From assembly GCF_006345825.1 (NCBI RefSeq), contig NZ_VCIX01000083.1:1-64000 (forward strand): 64,000 nt of DNA, read 5' to 3'. A model generated the notes under the pieces. It ran no database searches, had not been told where the DNA came from, and saw only the letters and a program-made list of their open reading frames with translations. The first letter of the stretch is position 1. The number at the start of each line of letters is the position of its first letter. The translations under genes and the position numbers were made by a program. This document shows positions 1 to 9,100 of the stretch, piece after piece. Source of the DNA: Paenibacillus paridis (lineage in GTDB: Bacteria > Bacillota > Bacilli > Paenibacillales > Paenibacillaceae).

Positions 1-18
1 AAGAATATTGCTTTTCAT
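1..18 (-). CDS. Start of a leftward gene (partial, 6 codons visible)
   Basis: A leftward reading frame begins with ATG at 18-16 and reads MKSNIL before leaving the window. A purine-rich GAGGGGG ribosome binding site lies at 29-35, about 10 nt upstream. An in-frame ATG at 27-25 is also possible but lies too close to the binding site. Nothing can be said about function. The gene would be transcribed away from the palindrome cluster at 114-249. Confidence 0.4.
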
Positions 19-113
19 ACGCTTCATTCCCCCTCATCAATATTGTACCTTATTGCATATTGATGACTCCAATCCAATTAGGGGGCTTAAGAGTTACTCT
101 CTAGGAAAATGAA

Positions 114-249
114 ATAGTTGGAATTTTTCCCGTTAATTCATTCGTTACAGGTCATTTTCGTCAATGTACCCGGAATTATAGGGAAAATTTCCTTCTAAAT
201 GCCTCAGAATCCTAAAATCCTTAAAAATAGCAGGAGAAAATCCATCTAT
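114..249. repeat. Palindrome cluster A (three 23-bp palindromes)
   Basis: Three copies of an imperfect palindrome of the form TTAG-N2-GGAA-N3-TTCC-N2-CTAA lie at 114-136, 176-198 and 227-249. Start-to-start spacings are 62 and 51 bp. The first copy is in forward orientation (GGAATTT...TCCCG) and the other two are inverted. This matches copies 2-4 of the four-motif clusters at 15138 and 35223, so the first motif appears to be lost here. The cluster lies downstream of the GH3 gene and upstream of the leftward gene at the window edge. Its function is unknown. Confidence 0.75.
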
Positions 250-385
250 TCAAATGAGGTTTAGTCTTAAACAAAATTATTACAAGATTAGTCGAAGGAA
301 AGGCACGCATCGGATGAAAATTTGTTTCTCCAGAACGATCTTCTCGCTTCGCGTCAACTTCATTTCTTTAGTTTTAGATATACAG

Positions 386-428
386 GAAAAAGACACACAG
401 ACGGTTTTCCGTCTGTGTGTCTTTTTTA
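386..428. terminator. Bidirectional intrinsic terminator
   Basis: A perfect 14-bp stem (391-404 with 409-422) closes a TTTT loop. It is followed by six T on the plus strand and preceded by five A, so it can work both ways. On the minus strand it terminates the GH3/SLH gene that ends at 466. Confidence 0.9.
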
Positions 429-465
429 TTTTCTCTCCTAATTAACTACACAAACCTCATACTAA

Positions 466-3400
466 TTAAGAAATAAGAGCAATAATGGCGCTGTGAGTAC
501 GAAGGGCTACAGCAGCCAGCTCCGCACGCGTAATGGTTCCGGAAGGCTGCAATTGCTGTGATGGATTCCCTTTGAAAATACCGTATTTAACTGCAATTGC
601 CATTGCCGCACGGTTTTCTTTGGAAATGCTTGCCGCATCCGAGAAGCCTTGAAGCTGCTTGCTCACTTCTGACTCGCTTAATGTAATGTCAATCCCCGCA
701 TACTGAAGGGCATTAGCAAGCACGGCAGCCATGCCTTCACGGGACATTGGCGTATCCGACGCCAGCGTAGAATAACTAACCAGCTTATGCTCGCTAGCTG
801 CTTTCACGACGGCGTCATACCATTTCGCTCCCTCTTCACTCTTCTGAGGTGCAATGCCAAGTACGTTAAGGGCAACCATAAGCGTTTGTGCTTTTGTTGT
901 TGGTGCTCCCGGCTGCATCGTCGTGGATGAGACGCCATTGATTAGAAGCAGGCTATTGGCCTTAGCGATCTCTTCCGCATACCAGGCTTTGGCTGCCACG
1001 TCCGTAAACGCGCGCTCCGAGTTAACGGCTACGTAAGTACCGCTCAAGGAGACAAGCGCTTTAATGACCGTTTTGCCGCTTGCATCTGTTGTAATCTGGC
1101 TTGGTACCGGCGTTAATGTGCCGTCGTCGGCAACCATCGCCAAAGCCGTTACCTTCTTGCCTGCGTTTTTCTCGACAGTAACGGTCGCCGCTGCATAGGC
1201 ACCGTTTAATTTGCTGATTTTGATGCCTACCGGTGCTCCCGCTACCGTAACGCCATCAGCTTTGATGTTGTTCACCTTAGTCGTATCGGCTGCACTCGCG
1301 GCTGTTACGGTCACAGCCGGCGTTTCAGCGCTAGGCGTTCCTGTCCCTGGCGTGCCTCCTCCTCCAGAAGAAGAATTAGCAATCGTAAGATTCAGCTTGT
1401 TGCTGTCCGTCAAATTACCGTCGAAAGCAGCAGCTTTAGCTTGAATCGCGATTGTTGCCGCTTGCGCTGTTCCGTTGAATTGAAGCGTCGCTTCGGAACC
1501 CGATTCCGATACAGAGACCGAGGCTAGATTTAAGCCGCTTGCCGCAGGGTCGATCACCCAGTTCTCGATATTCGCTGCTAGCGCTGCGAACGGTGCGCTC
1601 TCGCTCTTTATAACCACTGTAGGATTAGTTTGGCCGGCAGTCACTTGGCTTGCGCTGCTGATAGCCGATTCACTTTCAAATGCCAGGCTGTCAATGCGAA
1701 GATCAGCGGCTTTGAACACGACATAAAGATTGTGTTTGCCCTTCAAGCTCGTGTTGCTCAAATCCGCTTTCACATCAACATAGCCAAGTTCCGTTACCGA
1801 AACAGATGCATTCGCAATCGTATAGGATCTAGGCTGCGTTGCCGGAACCTCAATCATGGCGATCGGTGCGCTGCTTGGCGAATCCGCGTGCAAAGTGATG
1901 ATACCTCCTGCCGCATCGGATGCAACTGAGGCTTTAACGCTTTTTGTTCCTGTCAGGTCTACATTCGGAAGCGCTACGTAGGAACCGTTTTGTTTGGAGC
2001 GGACGGCATAATAGCCCCCAACTACCTTATTCGCTTTCAAGTTTTGTGCAGTGCGCTCCTTAGAAACCTCGTGGTAAATGACTTCATGGGATACGAATGC
2101 ATGGTCAAATACATTAATCGGCTTATAGGCCTGTAATGCAGCAATGGTTTCGCTGTTGATTTGGATCGTCTTCTCGCCGTGAATAGCTTTGGAGGACGAG
2201 CCGACCATCAGCGTATAAGCTCCGTTTTCCACAATGAAGCTGCCTTTATTGACATCCCAGATACCAAAATCGCTAGGGTCAACAGTCAGGGCAACCGTTT
2301 TGCTCTCCCCCGCAGCCAGCGCGATTTTCTCAAAGCCGACGAGCTGCTGCTTCGGTGCAGAGTCGCCGTAGCCCGATTGATTGTTCTTGATATAAAGCTG
2401 AACGACTTCCGACGTGTTGACGGAGCCTTCATTTTTCACTTTTACAGAAACGGTAAACGGATCTTTCCCGCCTGCGCTCGCTGGCGCCGTCAAGTCGCTG
2501 TAAGCAAAGCTGCTGTACGAGAGGCCGAATCCAAACGGATACGTAATTGGAGCATCCGTATACATATAAGTAAGCTTGGACTCGATCGGATCAGCATTCG
2601 TCATATCCAAGGTGAAACGCGGGTCAATCGTAGCCATCGAAGCGGTCTTGTTTCCTTCCGGAATAACGTATTTATTAATCTCTGGGAAAGCGGACATATC
2701 CGCATACCAAGTGGAAGTCAGACGGCCCGTTGGCGCGTAGTCGCCGTATAGTACCTTTGCGAGCGCCTGGGAGTCATATTGGCCGCCATATGGCTGATAG
2801 ACGATAGCCGCTACATTCGGGTTATTTTGAATGTCTTCCAGACCAACCGGGAAGCTACTTTTGACAACAACGATCGTCTTTTTGCCTTGCGCCGCGAAAG
2901 CAGCAGACACTTTATCCACCAGCTCGTAATCGGCATCGCCCATATACAAGCTGGAGCGGTCATTTCCTTCGCCTGCACTATGGCGCGGAACTGCGCCAAC
3001 GAAAACGACAGCATAATCGTCAATCGCCGCACGATCTACGGAATCTTGGCCTACTTCCTTAACAACCGTTTCTTTGAATTTCACGTCGTTACTGCGAATA
3101 GCTGCATTCGATTGATTGCCGAGCACAGCTGCCGCAGTCTTCAGCTTGGCATCCGCGCCTGTCGTAATGAAACGGCCATTCGAATAATACCAGTTCGTAA
3201 AATCGCCGGAGAAGCCGCTTCTATAACCGTTCGCGACCAGCGATACCGTCTGGTCCGCGTTTTGCTCGATTCGCAGCCTTGGCGGGATTGCGCTCGTGTT
3301 GCCCAGCATCGCTGCCAAGTCCCAATCGTTATTGGTCAGATTGAGTGTAGTTCCATCGGTATTGCCAACTGAAGCGTTATTGCTGGTCGGCGATGTAACC

Positions 3401-5106
3401 CAACGGTTATTTTTGAGCGACAGCAAGCTGTAGCCCTCTTGACCCCAATCGTACACCTCGAAAAGCTGAGCGGTATCGGCTGGATTCAGCGGGTCCTCAG
3501 TCGTTACCAGCTGAGCTCCTCCAGTGATGGCAGAAGGATCATATACGTTAGCCGTAACCGTCTGATTATTGCTCATCGCAGTAAGCGCAATAACCTTGCC
3601 TGCCGAATCGTACGATACGTGATTTGCCCCGTTGGCGTTAATTATCGCCAGCAGCGGGGATATGCCCGATTGCGGAAGTGCAGGCGTCGTGCCTACCGAG
3701 TAGGTCGTTTTGAATCTCGCATCCGCGTATACGCCGGAAACCGCCGCATTTTTGTTTTTCGCAAGCGGCAGAACGCCGTCATTTTTCAGCAGCACAATGC
3801 TTTCCTGTGCCGCTTGCAGCGCAATCTGCTGATGCTCCGGCACGCTGTAAGTCGCCGCGGCTGCCGTACGCACATCTTTAGCGTCCTGAGCAAACGGATA
3901 AAATTTAGGAATCCCGTTAGCATCAACTTCATTAAAGATCCCTACGCGTACCATCTGATTCACATGCGGCCTTGCTGCCGTAATCAGATCCTCAGCGGTA
4001 ATGCCGTACTCACCCTTGTTCACAAGTGCCACCAGATCCGGCACATCGGCTGGAGTCGTACCGGATGGACGTCCCGCATTGGCCTCAGCCAGTGCCATCA
4101 GCACAGTCGCATGCGTCCGGTCAATCGCATAGTTCGCATCATACCCGTTGCTTAGATTTCCCGAGCTCGATACATGGGCATCTGCATTAAAATCAGGCGA
4201 GCTGTACACGCCATATTTGGAGAAATCATTCGCATGCAGCTGCAGTGGGGATAAAATATTCGGTATCCCGTTCGTACGGCCGTAGGATGTCATTACCCCT
4301 GCTATGGCACCTGATTCGAGGCCCTTCAGCGGACTGCGTGTCTGATACTCGAACATCGCTCTTGCTCCGGCGCTATTGTTTGCGCTCTCGCGGAACCACT
4401 GCGCGTTATAAACGGAATAATGCTTAGTGCCGACGGCGGCGCGCATCCAAAACCCGTCATCGCTGGCCGGTTGATCGATTCCGCTAAGGCCTGTCGCCAT
4501 CTCGTTAATCAGAGTTCCCGCCATATAAGGATCTTCCGAGTAGCCTTCGTCAAATCTGCCGCTCAGAGGATTAATCCGCATATCGCTGACTACCGTAAAA
4601 GCAACGGTTGCCGATGCATTCGCACCGCCATGAATATTGGATTCGCCTTGCTTTACTTTCAATAAGCTGATTTTTTCATTCCCCATCACCTTGCCGATAT
4701 TGCCAAGCAGCTCCTTGTTCCAGGTTTGTCCCATGCCAACCAGTGCCGGAAAGTCTGTAGAGACGCCCTGCACATTATCGGCAGCTGCAAGTGCCCCCGG
4801 AATGACTTTACCGGCATGCGCCCCTTGCGTAAGCGTATAATGGTTACGCGAGCCCGTAACATAAACTGCCGGTCCCTCTAGCCCCGTATATGCAAAATAC
4901 GTGTCCACATAAGCGTCCAAATGCTCCGGATTGCCATCGAACAACGGCATGCCGTCAAAGACTCCTCCGCTTTGTGTTTTAAATACAATACTCTCTGCCG
5001 CATGTGCCCGCGGAACCGCATTGGCTGTTATGCTTGAAGCAAGAACCCCTGCAAGCACCAAAGACAACATTTTTTTCCCCCATCTACGCTGGGTAATATG
5101 GTTCAT
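466..5106 (-). CDS. Giant GH3 glycoside hydrolase with CBM-like and SLH domains
   Basis: This is a secreted, cell-surface-anchored family 3 glycosidase of about 1546 aa. The start at 5106 is chosen because AGAGGGAGCG lies just upstream and a signal peptide follows (positively charged N-terminus, hydrophobic stretch, AxA-type cleavage near residue 35). Order of domains: GH3 barrel (about 35-420, with the family KHY motif in GTKHYSVYNA); GH3 C-terminal sandwich starting at SIVLLKNDGVLPL; an insertion of about 200 residues (roughly 475-670) reminiscent of a fascin/beta-trefoil fold; the acid/base motif GEGNDR near 712; a fibronectin-III-like domain; a CBM6-like domain (about 1030-1145); a Gly/Thr/Pro linker; and three SLH repeats to the C-terminus. 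The barrel nucleophile Asp is not obvious; the PDFNADAH region is the likely place. Substrate is probably a beta-linked plant glycan, but this is inference. A cre-like site lies 27 bp upstream. Confidence 0.88.
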   Translation of the reverse strand: MNHITQRRWGKKMLSLVLAGVLASSITANAVPRAHAAESIVFKTQSGGVFDGMPLFDGNPEHLDAYVDTYFAYTGLEGPAVYVTGSRNHYTLTQGAHAGKVIPGALAAADNVQGVSTDFPALVGMGQTWNKELLGNIGKVMGNEKISLLKVKQGESNIHGGANASATVAFTVVSDMRINPLSGRFDEGYSEDPYMAGTLINEMATGLSGIDQPASDDGFWMRAAVGTKHYSVYNAQWFRESANNSAGARAMFEYQTRSPLKGLESGAIAGVMTSYGRTNGIPNILSPLQLHANDFSKYGVYSSPDFNADAHVSSSGNLSNGYDANYAIDRTHATVLMALAEANAGRPSGTTPADVPDLVALVNKGEYGITAEDLITAARPHVNQMVRVGIFNEVDANGIPKFYPFAQDAKDVRTAAAATYSVPEHQQIALQAAQESIVLLKNDGVLPLAKNKNAAVSGVYADARFKTTYSVGTTPALPQSGISPLLAIINANGANHVSYDSAGKVIALTAMSNNQTVTANVYDPSAITGGAQLVTTEDPLNPADTAQLFEVYDWGQEGYSLLSLKNNRWVTSPTSNNASVGNTDGTTLNLTNNDWDLAAMLGNTSAIPPRLRIEQNADQTVSLVANGYRSGFSGDFTNWYYSNGRFITTGADAKLKTAAAVLGNQSNAAIRSNDVKFKETVVKEVGQDSVDRAAIDDYAVVFVGAVPRHSAGEGNDRSSLYMGDADYELVDKVSAAFAAQGKKTIVVVKSSFPVGLEDIQNNPNVAAIVYQPYGGQYDSQALAKVLYGDYAPTGRLTSTWYADMSAFPEINKYVIPEGNKTASMATIDPRFTLDMTNADPIESKLTYMYTDAPITYPFGFGLSYSSFAYSDLTAPASAGGKDPFTVSVKVKNEGSVNTSEVVQLYIKNNQSGYGDSAPKQQLVGFEKIALAAGESKTVALTVDPSDFGIWDVNKGSFIVENGAYTLMVGSSSKAIHGEKTIQINSETIAALQAYKPINVFDHAFVSHEVIYHEVSKERTAQNLKANKVVGGYYAVRSKQNGSYVALPNVDLTGTKSVKASVASDAAGGIITLHADSPSSAPIAMIEVPATQPRSYTIANASVSVTELGYVDVKADLSNTSLKGKHNLYVVFKAADLRIDSLAFESESAISSASQVTAGQTNPTVVIKSESAPFAALAANIENWVIDPAASGLNLASVSVSESGSEATLQFNGTAQAATIAIQAKAAAFDGNLTDSNKLNLTIANSSSGGGGTPGTGTPSAETPAVTVTAASAADTTKVNNIKADGVTVAGAPVGIKISKLNGAYAAATVTVEKNAGKKVTALAMVADDGTLTPVPSQITTDASGKTVIKALVSLSGTYVAVNSERAFTDVAAKAWYAEEIAKANSLLLINGVSSTTMQPGAPTTKAQTLMVALNVLGIAPQKSEEGAKWYDAVVKAASEHKLVSYSTLASDTPMSREGMAAVLANALQYAGIDITLSESEVSKQLQGFSDAASISKENRAAMAIAVKYGIFKGNPSQQLQPSGTITRAELAAVALRTHSAIIALIS

Positions 5107-5132
5107 TTTGTCGCTCCCTCTCTTCTCCCAAT

Positions 5133-5147
5133 TTGTAATCGCTTTCA
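5133..5147. promoter_or_regulatory. Putative CcpA cre site upstream of the GH3 gene
   Basis: TTGTAATCGCTTTCA matches the cre consensus WTGNAANCGNWNNCW at every fixed position. It lies 27-41 bp upstream of the start codon and just downstream of a minus-strand TATAAT (5164-5169), so bound CcpA would block early transcription. A clear -35 was not found. Confidence 0.6.
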
Positions 5148-5365
5148 CGAATGACCCAAGCTCATTATACAATTGCGAAGGGTATACTTTGTTTTTACCT
5201 TTTGGTGCAGTAATTTTAGATTACTTGCTTCGCTTTCCAGATTTCAGTCACCCAAATATAATAAAGATTTGCTTAACCGCTAAAAAAAATTGATGATGCG
5301 CCCTCTTCCCCTGCCGCTTTCCCTCTGTTAAGATATTCACCATACAAACAGCGAATGGAGGAGTC

Positions 5366-6049
5366 ATGATGGGAACACTTCATGATCGAGTCGCCATTAT
5401 TAGCGGAGCCGGAACAGGGTTAGGACGTGCGGCAGCTATTGCTTTTGCAGCGGATGGAGCGGAAGTTGCCTTACTCGGCAGACGCTTCGCGAAGCTTGAG
5501 GAAACCGCTTTGGCCGTAAAAGAAAAAACAGGAAAGTCCGCGCTCGCCTTGCAAACGGACGTATCGGATGAGCAGCAGGTGCAGGATGCCATCACTTCCG
5601 TTTTGAACCACTTTGGACGCATCGATATTATTTTGAATAACGCAGCTGTGCTCGAATCCGGAACGGTTCTGGAATTAACCTCCGATGATTGGCAAGCTCA
5701 AATCGCAACGAATCTTACTGGACCTTTCCTTCTGACAAAGGCTGTTCTGCCGACCATGCGCAAAGCCAGATATGGTCGAATTATTAACATTACCTCGGGA
5801 TTATCGTGGAATGGGGCTGGGGGCTATGCGGCTTACAGCGCTGCCAAGGCAGGACTTGAATCACTGACGCGAACGCTAGCCGATGAGGAATATGAATATG
5901 GCATCCTTGCAAACCTTTATAATCCCGGCACGATTCGCACGGAGATGCATGCGACTGGCAAAGATCCCGCAACCGTCACACCGGATTTGATCCGCCTCGC
6001 CGGCCTGTCCGCGAGCGGACCCACGGGTACAATCGTGTCTTATGGCTAA
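5366..6049 (+). CDS. Short-chain dehydrogenase/reductase (SDR)
   Basis: This is a classical NAD(P)-dependent SDR of 227 aa. The N-terminal cofactor motif SGAGTGLG is at about 13-20, the NNAAV motif follows the fourth strand, and the catalytic Ser and YxxxK are visible (ITSGLSW, then YAAYSAAK). It resembles 3-oxoacyl-ACP reductase/FabG-like enzymes, but the substrate cannot be named. At 227 aa it is shorter than the usual 245-250 because the C-terminal substrate loop is trimmed. GGAGGAG at 5357-5363 suits the second ATG (5369) better than the first. The gene converges on the ZapA-like gene and shares a terminator with it. Confidence 0.85.
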   Translation: MMGTLHDRVAIISGAGTGLGRAAAIAFAADGAEVALLGRRFAKLEETALAVKEKTGKSALALQTDVSDEQQVQDAITSVLNHFGRIDIILNNAAVLESGTVLELTSDDWQAQIATNLTGPFLLTKAVLPTMRKARYGRIINITSGLSWNGAGGYAAYSAAKAGLESLTRTLADEEYEYGILANLYNPGTIRTEMHATGKDPATVTPDLIRLAGLSASGPTGTIVSYG

Positions 6050-6084
6050 ATGGCCCAATACACTCGCTCATGGGAGTTAAAAGC

Positions 6085-6140
6085 AAAAAACCGCAGTAAC
6101 AAGCGCTGGCATTGGCCATTGCTCGTTACTGCGGTTTTTT
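6085..6140. terminator. Bidirectional terminator between SDR and ZapA-like genes
   Basis: AAAAAACCGCAGTAAC (6085-6100) pairs exactly with GTTACTGCGGTTTTTT (6125-6140), giving A/T tracts on both sides of a GC-rich stem. It can serve both convergent genes. Confidence 0.9.
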
Positions 6141-6146
6141 GGTGAA

Positions 6147-9100
6147 TCAACTGTGCTCAATCAGCTCGATCCATTCGTTGTATTCGGTTTGCAGCTTGGA
6201 ATATTCGTTTTTGAGTCTATGATGTTGTTCTAGCAAGTCGGCATGGTCGCCGGCCAGCTTCTCTGCCGAGCGTGCCGCTTCATCGCGTTCATAGGAGAGC
6301 GACTCCACTGCGCTTGCCGCTTCGTCGCGCTCGTACGCCAGTTTCTCCGCCCTGCGGGCTGCTGCGTCACGCTCTTCAGCAAGCTTCGAGGTATGCTCAT
6401 TCAGCTCAAGCTTCCGTTCGGATGCTGCAGCCGCCTCTTGCATGGCGCGCTCGAGCCGGTCTCTTAGCTCTCCGTCTTCCGCCTCTCGCTTCTGTCTCTC
6501 CTGCTCCAAACGCAATGCTTCAGCTGCCGTTTGCTCAGCATATTGCTCCTGCTCTTTCAGGCGCTCGGTCAATTCTCGTTCGCGGGCGGATGCCGCTTCC
6601 AATTGCTGCGCGGCAATTCGCTCGCGGGCAGCCGTCCACTCTAGCTGCTCGGTTAGCTCACGTTCTTTAGCAGCCAGCTTATCGAGCTCCGCTTTGTACG
6701 TTTGTTCGCCTTCCGCAGCAGAAGCCGCAATCCTTTCGATTTGATCCAGCTGCGCCTGCAGCTTCTGAATTGCTGTTTCATAATCATGCTGCTGTTGAAG
6801 CTGCAGTTCCTCATGATTAACTGTCAGCTGCTTCAGCTGCTCCTCGTGCTCCGCAACCAATTGCGCCAACCGGTCTTCGCGTTCTTCCGCAAGTTCCCTG
6901 CGCATCTCATCTTGCTTTGCTGCAAGTTCGATATAACGCTCCTCATACTGGTCAACCAGCTGTTCAGAACGCGCCGCTTGCTGGGCAGCGAATGCCTTGG
7001 ATTTTGCTTCATATTCTTCAGTCAATTGCTTGAGCTGGTCTTCATGCTGCACCGCTTGCTCCAGCAGCTGCTCTTCGTATTCGTCTGTGAGCTGTTTAAT
7101 TTTGTTATCCACTTCGATCGCCCTTTGAGCAGCTTGTCCCTCGTACTCTGAAGCTTTGCGGACGGCTTGCTCCTCATGCTCGCGCAGCAGCTGCTGCGAT
7201 TGCTCTTCGTGCAACAATTCCTGCTCCAGCAGCTGCTCTTCATATTGATCTACGAGCTGTTTCAGCTTGCTCTCATGCGCTGCAGCCAGCTCCGAGGCTT
7301 GCGCTCTCTGCTCCGCGTCTTTTTTGGCGAGCTGAGCTTCGTAATCCGCTGCGCGCCGCGCAGCTTCTTCTTCGTGCTCCGAATCCTTTTTGGCAATCTG
7401 AGCTTCAAAGTCCGCTTTCCAGCGTTTGGCTTGTTGATCAAATTCCGAAGCCTTGCCCGCTGTCTGCGCCTCATGCTCACCTGCCAGAGCCTTCATCTGA
7501 TCCTCATGCTGCACTTCTTGCTCCAGCAGCTGCTCTTCGTATTGATCCGTGAGCTGTCTCAATCTGCTTTCGTGCTCTGCGGTTAGTCGTGCCGCTTGTT
7601 CTTCATATTCCGCGGTTTTTTGAGCCATTTGCGCTTGATGATTCGCAGCCCTTTGCGCTGCTTGCTCTTCATGCTCAGAAGCCTTGCTTGCAGCCTTCGC
7701 CTCCTGCTCAAGCACCAGCTGCTTTATTTGATCCTCGTGCTGCATTTCTTGCTCTAACAGCTGCTCTTCATGCTGGTTAGCCAGCTGCAAGAGATAGGCT
7801 TCATGCGCCTCCGCAAGCTCCTTGATTCGCAAATCCCGATCAGCAGCCAACTGCTCAAACCGGTCATTGCTTTCTGCACTCATTTGCTTAAACAGCTCGT
7901 CATTTTCCGCTTCTACGATTTTTAGCTGCTCTTCCTGTTCCAAGCGAAGCGTCCTCACTAGCTCGCGCTGCTCCTCTTGCAGGGAAAGAAGCTGCTGTAC
8001 ATGCCCTTCCTCCAGCACATCGCGCTGCTGCTCAAACTCTGCGCGCAATTGGTCGCGCTGTTCCTCCTTCTCCTTCAGGTGCCGCTGCTCGTGCACCTCC
8101 TGCTCCAGCCGCAGCTGCAGCAGCTGCTCCTCTTGCTCAATGTGCAGCTCCTCCAGCTGTTGAAGCCTTTCCGCTTGCTGCTGCTCACGCTCTGCCGCAT
8201 CTTTCAAGCGCTGCTGCAGATCGGTTGCCCGCTTGTCCGCTGCCGAGACGTGGCTCCTCTCGTGAGCCAGCTTCTGCTCCAGCTCTTGCACCTGCGCCGT
8301 AGCCAGTTCCTTCGCACCCTGCAGCTCTTCCAACTGGCTCCGCGTCTCTTTCAGCTCGCTTTGAAGCTGCTCGTATTCGCTCTCCCGCGCGCGAACATCC
8401 TGCTCCAGCTGCGCATAGGAGGTTCGGAAGCTCTCTTCCTGCTCCATCGCCAGCATAAGCTGCTCCTCTGCCTCAGATAAACGCAGCTCCAACGCTTCTT
8501 TATCCGCGCCCCAGCTCTGCTGCAGCTCAGCAGCACGCTGCTCCAGCACTTCTTTCTCGGCGCTCCAGCCTTGCTCCAGCTCTACTGCACGCTGCTCCAA
8601 CGCTTCCTTATCCGCCCTCCAGCCTTGCTCCAGCTCCGCCGCCTGCGCTTGCAGCCTAGCGCGCTCCTCCAGCCAGCCGTTCCGCCTCCGCTCCAGATCG
8701 GCCTTGAACGCCTGCTCTGTCTGGGCCGCTTCCGCCTTCCAAGCTTGCTCCCGCTCCTCGCCTAGCTTAGCGAGCTCGATTTGGGATGCCTCGGTATGCG
8801 CAAGCCAGCTTTGCTCCCGGTCCTCCCACTTGCTTTTCCAGCTTCCTTCCAGCTCATTAAGCCGTGTTTCCTTCTCTTCTTTCACCGCTTGCAGTGCCGC
8901 TTCAAGCTCAGCGGTTACTAGACTCAGCTGCTCTTCCTTCTCGCGCCTCAGCGCTGCAAGCTCCTCGGCCTTTGCGTTCTCCAGCTCGGAGAGCTTGATC
9001 TCCTTCTCAAGCTCCAGCTCAATCTCCTGGTTCTCCAAGGCTTCACGGAGCGCAGCTACCTCAGCTTCCTTCTCGCTGCGCAGCTTGGCAAGCTCTGCTT

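Noticed and set aside
254-445. A 63-codon plus-strand frame near the left edge
   Set aside because: Its end is the terminator hairpin and it has no ribosome binding site.
3439-4155. Long plus-strand open frames within the GH3 gene
   Set aside because: They overlap a protein with a clear GH3 architecture and have no binding sites or recognisable domains.
6702-8480. Leu-rich plus-strand frames opposite the ZapA coiled coil
   Set aside because: The Leu/Gln-rich translation is simply the complement of Glu/Gln/Lys repeat codons.
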